Origin: an uncultured Butyricicoccus sp.
GTDB taxonomy: Bacteria; Bacillota; Clostridia; Oscillospirales; Butyricicoccaceae
Direction: 5' to 3'
Assembly: GCA_900557315.1 (NCBI GenBank)
Contig: USSI01000002.1
Span: forward strand, 1-28,221
Length of the DNA stretch: 28,221 nt
Position 1 is the stretch's first letter, and each line of letters begins with the position of its first letter. Positions 22,691 to 28,221 of the stretch are shown piece after piece. The translations under genes and the position numbers were made by a program. The notes beneath the pieces were generated by a model that worked only from the letters and a program-made list of their open reading frames with translations, was not told where the DNA came from and did not search any database.

Positions 22691-25348
22691 TTAACAAGCC
22701 TTGGTATGAATTCGTTTCACAAATTTTGTGATCTCCACTTGCAGGACAGACATCAAAGACAGCCCAATGACGATGAGCCATTGTGTGCCATCCAACAAGG
22801 TCAACCGGAACGCACTTTGCAGTGCGGGGACGAACAGGATGCAGGCCATCAGAATGGCAGAAAACACGAAGGAAAAAATCAGCCAGGGATTGATTCCCTC
22901 TGCCCGCACCCAGATAGGCTCCGTATTGGAACGCTGGTTAAAAGCGCGGAGCATCTGCGAGAAGGCCAGCACACAGAACGCCATTGTCTGACCGGTCACA
23001 TGGCCTCCCAGCTCTGCGCCAATCCAGTAAGCACAGATGGTCATGGCCGCCACAAAGATACCTTGCGTAATAACCCGGCGCACCAGGTCCTTTTCAAACA
23101 GAGTTCCCGATTTTACCGGCCTATGCTTCATAATGTTCTTGCTGGCCGGATCAACACCCAGCGCCAGCGCAGGCAAGGTCGCCGTGGCAAGGTTTACCCA
23201 CAAAATGTGGACGGCCAGAAGGGGCGCCTCCCAGTTAAACAGGGTTGCAACAAACAAGGTTAGAATTTCCGCGATATTACCAACCAAAAGGAACTGGATC
23301 ACCTTCTGGATATTGCGGTAGACACGGCGGCCTTCCTTGATAGCATAAGCAATGGTGGTAAAGCTGTCATCCAGCAAGATCATGTCAGCGGCATCCTTTG
23401 CCACATCCGTACCGGTAATACCCATTGCAACACCAATATCCGCAGCCTTCAAAGCGGGGGAGTCGTTAACACCGTCACCCGTCATAGCTGCTACTTCATC
23501 AGTACGTTTCAAACTCTGGATGATGCGCAATTTATCCGCAGGGGATACGCGGGCGAATACGGTCGTTGTTTTTACAGCAGCGTCCAATTCGTCATCTGTC
23601 ATCGTATCCAGTTCCTCACCGGATATGACGGTATTGCCTTCCCGGTAGATATCCAGCTCCTTCGCAATGGCAAGAGCCGTCACCTTGTGGTCGCCGGTAA
23701 TCATGATCGTGCGGATACCTGCCTGCCGGCAGGTGCGCACAGAACCGGCCACTTCTTTTCGAGGCGGGTCGATCATTCCGGTCACACCCACAAAAGTCAT
23801 GTCAAATTCCACATTCTCATCATCTGTGGGCAGTTCCGTGAGGGTACGCATGGCAAAGCCAAGCACACGCAAAGCGTCCTCCGACATGGACAGGCAAAGT
23901 TTCGTAATGTTTTCTTTGTCAGCCTTCGTAATGGGCCGCACGCCTCCCGAGGTCAGAATGTGGGTACACAGAGGCAGCATTTCATCCACTGCACCCTTGG
24001 TATAAGAAACCCACTTCCCATCCATGCGGTGAACCGTGGTCATCCTCTTTCGCTCGGAATCAAAAGGCTGCTCAAAAAAGCGGGGATATTCATCTTCCAG
24101 GGCTTCATGGTCGATCCCAAATGCCTGCGCCATATAGATCAGCGCGCCCTCTGTGGGGTCACCGATGATTTCTCCCGTTCTATCCGGGTCAAGGCTGGCG
24201 TCATTGCAGAGAGCCGCTGCATAAACCAATTCCTTATACACTGCAGGATGCTGTTTGGCAGCGCTTTCAATCGGGGTAGTAGTACCGTTTTCAAAATCCC
24301 CGTTAACAGCAATGTGAGTTACCGTCATTTTATTGAGAGTAAGCGTACCGGTTTTATCGGAACAGATGACAGTTGCGCTGCCCAGCGTTTCCACTGCGGG
24401 CAATTTTCGAATCAAAGCGTTTTTCTTCGCCATGCGCTGCACGCCCAGCGCCATTACAATCGTGGCTGTGGCAGGCAGGCCTTCCGGGATAATGGAAATT
24501 GCCAGCGAAATCGCAACCAGGAACTGCGGAATCAGCGGGCGCTGATAAAAAGCGCCGATGGCGAAAATCAGGCCACAGACGATTAATCCAGCAATGGTCA
24601 GAGTCTTACCAACCGCGTTCAGTTTCCGCTTTAAGGGCGTATCCGTATCGTCCTGGTTGTCCAGCATACCGGCAATATTGCCCACCTCAGTATCCATGCC
24701 GGTGGCAACCACCACGCCGGCCGCCCGTCCATACGTAACAATAGCGGAGGTATACGCCATATTGCTGCGGTCACCCAGGGGGCAGTCTTCCGGCAGCAAA
24801 TCTTCCGCTTCCTTTTCGGAAGGTGCAGACTCGCCCGTCAAAGATGCCTCCTGCACTTTCAGATTAGCAGAATCAATCAGGCGTAAATCTGCGGGAACCA
24901 TATCTCCATCGCCAAGCATCACAATGTCGCCCACGACCAGCTCGCTGGCGGGGATCACGCTTTCTTCCCCCTGGCGCAGTACACGGGCCGTTGGGGCGCT
25001 CATGTTGCGCAGCGCTTCCAGAGAGGATTGTGCTTTCTTTTCCTGCATCATGCCGATGATGGCGTTGACAATAACGATAGTAAAGATTACCGCCGCTTCT
25101 GTCCATTCCTGCAAAACCGCGGAAACAGCTGCTGCGCCGATGAGGATGAGTACCATCGGGTCAATGATCTGCGCTTTCAGCATTTGCCAAATGGTTTTGG
25201 GCGGTTTGGAGCGCAGTTCATTGCGCCCATGTTTTTCCAGCCTTTCGGCAGCCTCGGCATCACCTAATCCTCCCTCGGAGGTATGTAAAGTTTCATAGAC
25301 CTCCGTCAGTTTCCGTGCGTGCCAAGGCGTCTGTCTGTGTCGATCCAT
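22691..25348 (-). CDS. P2-type cation-transporting ATPase (calcium-ATPase-like)
   Basis: Large membrane pump of 885 residues. Cation ATPase N-terminal region (about 10-80), actuator domain with SLTGES (169-174), M4 with IIPEGLP (286-292), phosphorylation site DKTGTLT (Asp331), nucleotide-binding KGA (451-453), TGDGVND hinge (624-630) and ten membrane segments in all. M5 keeps Asn691 and Glu694 (matching SERCA N768/E771) and M6 keeps Asn719 and Thr722, but the position of SERCA Asp800 is Ala723 (NLATATLP). Ion specificity is therefore uncertain. The start ATG 25348 lies in a short palindrome with AAGGAG further upstream than usual. Third positions are visibly less GC-rich than in most neighbours, which hints at transfer. 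Preceded by an attenuator-like leader. Confidence 0.92.
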   Translation of the reverse strand: MDRHRQTPWHARKLTEVYETLHTSEGGLGDAEAAERLEKHGRNELRSKPPKTIWQMLKAQIIDPMVLILIGAAAVSAVLQEWTEAAVIFTIVIVNAIIGMMQEKKAQSSLEALRNMSAPTARVLRQGEESVIPASELVVGDIVMLGDGDMVPADLRLIDSANLKVQEASLTGESAPSEKEAEDLLPEDCPLGDRSNMAYTSAIVTYGRAAGVVVATGMDTEVGNIAGMLDNQDDTDTPLKRKLNAVGKTLTIAGLIVCGLIFAIGAFYQRPLIPQFLVAISLAISIIPEGLPATATIVMALGVQRMAKKNALIRKLPAVETLGSATVICSDKTGTLTLNKMTVTHIAVNGDFENGTTTPIESAAKQHPAVYKELVYAAALCNDASLDPDRTGEIIGDPTEGALIYMAQAFGIDHEALEDEYPRFFEQPFDSERKRMTTVHRMDGKWVSYTKGAVDEMLPLCTHILTSGGVRPITKADKENITKLCLSMSEDALRVLGFAMRTLTELPTDDENVEFDMTFVGVTGMIDPPRKEVAGSVRTCRQAGIRTIMITGDHKVTALAIAKELDIYREGNTVISGEELDTMTDDELDAAVKTTTVFARVSPADKLRIIQSLKRTDEVAAMTGDGVNDSPALKAADIGVAMGITGTDVAKDAADMILLDDSFTTIAYAIKEGRRVYRNIQKVIQFLLVGNIAEILTLFVATLFNWEAPLLAVHILWVNLATATLPALALGVDPASKNIMKHRPVKSGTLFEKDLVRRVITQGIFVAAMTICAYWIGAELGGHVTGQTMAFCVLAFSQMLRAFNQRSNTEPIWVRAEGINPWLIFSFVFSAILMACILFVPALQSAFRLTLLDGTQWLIVIGLSLMSVLQVEITKFVKRIHTKAC

Positions 25349-25387
25349 AATGGATCAATCACTCCTTTCTTTGATAAAATCTATATT

Positions 25388-25412
25388 CTGACCGCCTTTC
25401 AGCGGTGGTCAG
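25388..25412 (-). other. Second leader hairpin before the ATPase gene
   Basis: CTGACC and GGTCAG pair, with a short inner CC/GG stem, just downstream of the attenuator. The 3' arm, CGGTCAG, is also perfectly complementary over seven bases to CTGACCG inside the leader ORF (plus-strand 25508-25514), so alternative pairings are possible. Confidence 0.45.
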
Positions 25413-25424
25413 CAAAAGAAATAC

Positions 25425-25468
25425 AAAAAGGCATAGCCTGCTATCTAAAATTAGACGCAGGTTATGCC
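25425..25468 (-). terminator. Intrinsic terminator in the ATPase leader (attenuator)
   Basis: Arms GGCATAACCTGC and GCAGGCTATGCC (one mismatch), with an inner TCTAA/TTAGA stem, followed by TTTTTGT on the minus strand. It lies between a strong promoter and the ATPase gene, so it must be passed for the pump to be made. The leader ORF stop touches its first base. Confidence 0.85.
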
Positions 25469-25539
25469 TATATATAAAACGTATTCAGTTTACAATAAGT
25501 GTTACTTCGGTCAGCGTCGCTACTGTCGGCGTCGTCCAT
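25468..25539 (-). CDS. Putative acidic leader peptide (23 residues)
   Basis: Starts MDDADSSDAD, five Asp in the first ten residues, and ends in NTFYI with a TAG stop whose last base is the first base of the terminator stem. That placement is typical of leader peptides that control attenuation. The nearest ribosome-binding-like sequence (AAAGGA) is about 15 bases from the ATG, longer than ideal, so initiation may be weak or may use an in-frame upstream TTG. It is not a known family. A role in sensing ribosome behaviour, for example at low magnesium as for MgtL, is inference. Confidence 0.45.
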   Translation of the reverse strand: MDDADSSDADRSNTYCKLNTFYI

Positions 25540-25579
25540 TGTGATTGTTTCAATTCCTTTCTTCAACGTAATTTTTTAC

Positions 25580-25608
25580 ATTATACAGGAGATGTTGTAA
25601 TAAGTCAA
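25580..25608 (-). promoter_or_regulatory. Strong sigma-A promoter of the ATPase leader
   Basis: Minus strand TTGACT (25603-25608), 17-base spacer, TATAAT (25580-25585). The transcript start would be about 230 bases before the ATPase start codon, leaving a long leader. Confidence 0.88.
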
Positions 25609-26067
25609 GAGGCAAAATGCGATTTGACGTATTTATACACTCCCCCTAAAGAGAGCGGTTTGTACTCACAGAACAAACTGAGAAAATTCGTCTGTTATGC
25701 ATTCCGATTCCCATATAAAGGCTGGCCCAATAGGCAACGCATAAAACCGCCCGACTATAAAACATGCCGCGCGTTGTGCTTGCAGGAGATGCCCCTGTCC
25801 CTGATGCCGCTTTGGGCAAATTTATCCGAATCGGTGTGCCATCGGGTCCGGTGAATTCATCAAACCCGATTCGCCCATTCATCAGGTTTGGCAATATTTC
25901 CAGATTATACGGAACGATAAAATGGATGAAGGGGGCAGCAAGGCGGAACCCACGCTGAATATTATCATAAACGGCAATGAAATCATCGTGGAGCGGGCAC
26001 AATCGGATATCGGCATCGCCGGTAATCCTGCTATCCAAAATCAGGATGGCAAGCCTGTAAATCCTGC
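25609..26067. other. AT-richer gene-free stretch
   Basis: No gene that I can support. Open frames here lack binding sites and one of them begins inside the terminator at 26068-26115. Composition is more AT-rich than the flanking genes, so it may hold decayed coding sequence. Confidence 0.45.
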
Positions 26068-26115
26068 AAAAGCGAAAAGACCCCCTGCGGGTATCGTAAT
26101 CCATACCCGCAGGGG
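26068..26115 (-). terminator. Intrinsic terminator of the sigma factor operon
   Basis: Perfect 13-bp arms CCCCTGCGGGTAT and ATACCCGCAGGGG with an 8-base loop, followed on the minus strand by GTCTTTTCGCTTTTGC. A smaller hairpin (GGAGGC/GCCTCC) sits between this and the stop at 26178. Confidence 0.8.
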
Positions 26116-26177
26116 AATCCACATACATCTTAAATACCCTTGTCGGAGGGAGGCCAAGCCGCCTCCTTTTGCTTGTC

Positions 26178-26660
26178 TCAGTCCCCGACCGCGCTTTCGG
26201 TGACGGTCACGCTCTTGGGCGCATCGGTATCCGCGCCCTCCTCGACGATTTTCGTCGTGCCGTCCTCGCTGACCGTGATGTCAAACGCGCCGGCGTCGCC
26301 TTCCTGGCCTTCAACAGCGTACTGCGTGGTGTACGAGCCATCCGGGTTCCTGTCCTCCGGGACAGTGACCGCGATATCGCTGCCGTCCTCGCCCTTGACC
26401 GAGTAGGTGGTCGAGCCGTCCGGGTTTACCTGCGTATCGGTCACCTCGCCGGTGAACACCACGCGGATGTTCTCAAGCAGCGCGCCGTCGGTCGCTGCGT
26501 TTGCCGCGCCCGCTGCGGTCACGGTCAGCGCCGCCGCCGCGGCCACTACAACGCCCTTGCGGATATGTCCCTGTTTCATGTGTCCTGCCTCCTGTCTGGT
26601 GCTGCTGCCGGAGGCGTGCAGATGTGCGAATGTCGCCTTGTATAAGTCCTTATCAGTCAT
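26178..26660 (-). CDS. Membrane-anchored partner of the sigma factor (putative anti-sigma)
   Basis: 160 residues, family not firmly recognised. A cytoplasmic N-terminal segment (about 1-35) contains DLYKATFAHLHAS, a pattern often seen in proteins encoded directly after clostridial ECF-like sigma factors. One hydrophobic helix (about 36-56) follows, then an acidic extracytoplasmic region with repeated strands (YSVKGEDGSDIAVTVPED, YAVEGQEGDAGAFDITVSED). The ATG at 26660 overlaps the sigma factor end by eight bases, so expression is coupled. Function as an anti-sigma factor is inference from topology and position; the hydrophobic stretch ends in ANA-A, so cleavage as a signal peptide from a shorter start (MKQGHIRKG) is an alternative. 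Confidence 0.7.
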   Translation of the reverse strand: MTDKDLYKATFAHLHASGSSTRQEAGHMKQGHIRKGVVVAAAAALTVTAAGAANAATDGALLENIRVVFTGEVTDTQVNPDGSTTYSVKGEDGSDIAVTVPEDRNPDGSYTTQYAVEGQEGDAGAFDITVSEDGTTKIVEEGADTDAPKSVTVTESAVGD

Positions 26661-27132
26661 CGTTCCAGCCCTCCAGCTTCTGTCTGAGTTTGCGTCTGGC
26701 CCGCAGCAGGCGGGTCTGCACCGCGCTCTCGCGCAGGCCGAGCGTCTCCGCGATTTCGCGCACCGAATAGTCCTCGTAATAATACAGATGGATCGGCACG
26801 CGGTATTTCTGCGGCAGTTCCATCACCGCGAAAAACAGCGCGGACTGCTCGGGGGTTTCAAAGCCGAGCGTCTCGGCGTAATCCTCGAGCGGCGCGGTGT
26901 ACCGCCGCCACGGGGATACCAGATACCGCTTACACTCGTTAACGGTCACGCGGATGAGCCAGCGCCGGATGTGCTGCTCATTTTCAAACGGCTTTTTCGC
27001 CTGAAAGTATTTCATCAGCGCGATCTGCACCATATCGTCCGCATCGGCCGCGTTTCTGGTGTATTGGAACGCAATGGCGAACAGGTTATCCCGATAGCGC
27101 CCTGCGATTTCCTCAAACTGTGCTTCGTCCAT
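26653..27132 (-). CDS. RNA polymerase sigma-70 family factor, ECF-like
   Basis: 159 residues with only regions 2 and 4. Region 2: DNLFAIAFQYTRNAADADDMVQ (interrupted pattern over about 15-36) and FENEQHIRRWLIRVTVNECK; region 4: LPQKYRVPIHLYYYEDYSVREIAE and LGLRESAVQTRLLRARRKL forming the helix-turn-helix. The ATG at 27132 has GGGGTGA upstream, which also contains the stop of an 11-residue upstream ORF, so its translation is likely coupled to that ORF. It probably directs transcription of envelope or stress genes and may autoregulate; the partner membrane protein follows directly. Confidence 0.92.
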   Translation of the reverse strand: MDEAQFEEIAGRYRDNLFAIAFQYTRNAADADDMVQIALMKYFQAKKPFENEQHIRRWLIRVTVNECKRYLVSPWRRYTAPLEDYAETLGFETPEQSALFFAVMELPQKYRVPIHLYYYEDYSVREIAETLGLRESAVQTRLLRARRKLRQKLEGWNDD

Positions 27133-27135
27133 GGT

Positions 27136-27171
27136 TCACCCCGTCTGCTGTGGTTTTGAAAGGCCTTTCAT
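27136..27171 (-). CDS. Upstream mini-ORF of the sigma factor gene (11 residues)
   Basis: Encodes MKGLSKPQQTG. GGAGG lies exactly eight bases before its ATG, a better initiation site than that of the sigma factor. Its TGA ends three bases before the sigma factor ATG, and its last codons contain the sigma factor ribosome binding site. It begins with the palindrome GAAAGGCCTTTC (27158-27169). Confidence 0.5.
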   Translation of the reverse strand: MKGLSKPQQTG

Positions 27172-27195
27172 AGACAATACCTCCGGGCGGGCCGA

Positions 27196-27223
27196 AATAT
27201 CACAGTTTTTTTTCAGAAAACAA
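27196..27223 (-). promoter_or_regulatory. Possible promoter of the sigma factor operon
   Basis: Minus strand TTGTTT (27218-27223), 16-base spacer, GATATT (27196-27201). The match is weak; an ECF-type autoregulated promoter in the same stretch (TGTGATATTT..TATTGTCTAT) is an alternative reading. Confidence 0.35.
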
Positions 27224-27244
27224 AAATTTTCCGGCAGGACGGCA

Positions 27245-27287
27245 CAGGGGCAGGCCTGCAAGCCCGCCCCTGCGGAGGATGCCCTCC
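27245..27287 (-). terminator. Tandem hairpins after nspC
   Basis: GGAGG/CCTCC with a tetraloop (27274-27287), then CAGGGGC/GCCCCTG with an inner GGC/GCC stem (27245-27272). They start right after the nspC stop. T runs come only about 20 bases later, so termination strength is uncertain. Confidence 0.5.
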
Positions 27288-27291
27288 GGTA

Positions 27292-28221
27292 TCAGGACAA
27301 TCTGTTCTTGAAATCCTCATATCCGAACATGCGCACCGCTTCGTCCGTGCCGTCCGCACGGCGGATGGCAATCAGCGGCAGCGGCACGCCGTTGAACGTG
27401 TTGGTCTTGACCATGGTGTACAGCGCCATATCCCCGAACACAACCTGATCGCCCTCGAGCAGGCGCGTGTCGAACGAATACTCGCCGATCACATCGCCCG
27501 CAAGGCAGGAGCGGCCGGTGAGCAGGTAGGAAAACGCCTTTTTGCCCGGCTCGCCCGAACGCCATACCGGCGGGCGGTAGGGTACTTCGAGCACATCCGG
27601 CATATGGCAGGCCGCCGAGGTGTCCAGAATGGCGATATCCTTGCCGTTGTGCATGACTTCGAGCACGGTGGAAACCAGATAGCCCGCGTTCAGCACAACG
27701 GCCTCGCCCGGTTCGAGATAAATCTGCACGTTATACTTTTCGCGCAGGTAGTTGATGCAGTTGACGAGTGTTTCCACATCGTAATCGTCGCGCGTGATGT
27801 GGTGGCCGCCGCCGAGGTTCAGCCATTTCATACCCTCCATATACTCGCCGAAGCGCTCCTCGAACGCCGCGACCGTGCGGACGAGGTCGTCCGCGTTCTG
27901 CTCGCACAGGGTGTGGAAGTGAATGCCGTCCAGCAGGGACAGGGTGGCCTCGTCCATCTCCTGGTCCCACACGTCCCGGGTCACCCCCATGCGGCTGCCA
28001 GGGGCGCAGGGGTCGTAGATGGCGTGGCCCTCCTGGGTGGAGCACTCCGCGTTTACCCGCAGGCCCACGCTTTTGCCGGCAGCCTTGGCCGCCGGGCCAA
28101 ACTGGGTCAGCTGGCCGGGGGAGTTGAACACGATGTGGTCGGCGTACTGCAAAAGCTGGGCAAATTCCTCTGCCCGGTAGGCAGCGCAGAACACATGGTT
28201 CTCCTTTTCCGGCAGCTGCTC
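27292..28221 (-). CDS. nspC: Carboxynorspermidine decarboxylase (N-terminus beyond window)
   Basis: PLP enzyme of the alanine-racemase/ornithine-decarboxylase fold that decarboxylates carboxyspermidine or carboxynorspermidine in the alternative polyamine route. 309 codons are visible; the PLP lysine is outside the window. Motifs seen: SRMGVT, GIHFHTLCEQNADDL (substrate loop), WLNLGGGHHIT, IYLEPGEAVV (PLP phosphate site), DTSAACHMPDVLEVPYRP and the catalytic cysteine region GRSCLAGD. The frame is open to the right edge. A carboxyspermidine dehydrogenase gene would be expected next upstream. Two hairpins follow its stop. Confidence 0.93.
   Translation of the reverse strand, partial: EQLPEKENHVFCAAYRAEEFAQLLQYADHIVFNSPGQLTQFGPAAKAAGKSVGLRVNAECSTQEGHAIYDPCAPGSRMGVTRDVWDQEMDEATLSLLDGIHFHTLCEQNADDLVRTVAAFEERFGEYMEGMKWLNLGGGHHITRDDYDVETLVNCINYLREKYNVQIYLEPGEAVVLNAGYLVSTVLEVMHNGKDIAILDTSAACHMPDVLEVPYRPPVWRSGEPGKKAFSYLLTGRSCLAGDVIGEYSFDTRLLEGDQVVFGDMALYTMVKTNTFNGVPLPLIAIRRADGTDEAVRMFGYEDFKNRLS

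Noticed and set aside
25487..25552. Alternative leader frame from TTG (KQSQWTTPTVATL) in the ATPase leader
   Set aside because: The TTG is almost on top of AAAGGA, too close for efficient initiation; it remains a weaker alternative to the acidic leader ORF.
25646..26128. 160-codon minus-strand ORF downstream of the sigma factor operon
   Set aside because: Its start lies in the terminator hairpin, it lacks a binding site and it matches no family I know; at most decayed sequence.
25922..26203. Plus-strand ORF of 93 codons
   Set aside because: No binding site, and it runs through the terminator and into the antisense of the sigma partner gene.
1..28221. tRNA, rRNA, CRISPR arrays, insertion sequences, attachment sites
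   Set aside because: No cloverleaf, rRNA core, repeat-spacer pattern, transposase or flanking repeats were found by reading both strands.

Overview
The window looks like a chromosomal segment of a GC-rich, low-redundancy Clostridia genome (Bacillota), most likely a gut Oscillospirales/Butyricicoccaceae-type organism. The basis is the Pst/Pho gene order, AAGGAGG-type ribosome binding sites, sigma-A promoters with 17-base spacers, IspE (non-mevalonate isoprenoid route), a DUF4330/O-antigen-ligase pair, PadR/HAAS and DUF554 genes, and carboxynorspermidine decarboxylase. The genus is a guess. There are no rRNA, tRNA, CRISPR or insertion sequences that I can see.

Layout. (1) 1-6287, minus strand: phosphate starvation locus pstS-pstC-pstA-pstB-phoU, then a hairpin, then phoB-phoR (phoR runs off the left edge). 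TTNACA-type Pho boxes lie upstream of pstS. The PstS protein is circularly permuted: its C-terminal half comes first. (2) 6294-9182, minus: greA, then an O-antigen-ligase family membrane protein with its DUF4330 partner. (3) 9238-13561, minus: a possible small membrane protein, ispE, a PHP phosphatase, a CPBP protease and ackA. (4) 13617-16792, plus: tmcAL (tRNA-Met acetate ligase, divergent from ackA), a PadR regulator with its HAAS-domain membrane partner, and a DUF554 membrane protein. (5) 17027-22640: a three-gene catabolic operon on the minus strand (RocB-like M20 peptidase, class III aminotransferase, D-2-hydroxyacid dehydrogenase), a 5'-truncated AEC transporter and a GntR/FCD regulator. 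(6) 22691-25608, minus: a large P2-type cation ATPase preceded by a strong promoter, a short acidic leader ORF and an intrinsic terminator, i.e. an attenuator. (7) 26068-28221, minus: a sigma factor with an upstream mini-ORF and a membrane-anchored partner, then nspC (runs off the right edge).

How it fits together. PhoR/PhoB would sense low phosphate through PstSCAB/PhoU and activate pstS at the Pho boxes. AckA makes or uses acetate while TmcAL consumes acetate for tRNA modification, so their divergent pairing is metabolically sensible. The RocB/aminotransferase/dehydrogenase set reads as an amino-acid or acyl-amino-acid degradation unit under a GntR regulator, but the junction between rocB and the AEC gene looks like a deletion scar. 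The most unusual items are the circularly permuted PstS, the leader-peptide/terminator arrangement before a P-type ATPase that lacks a normally conserved ion-binding Asp, and an inverted repeat that straddles the DUF554 promoter and its ribosome binding site.
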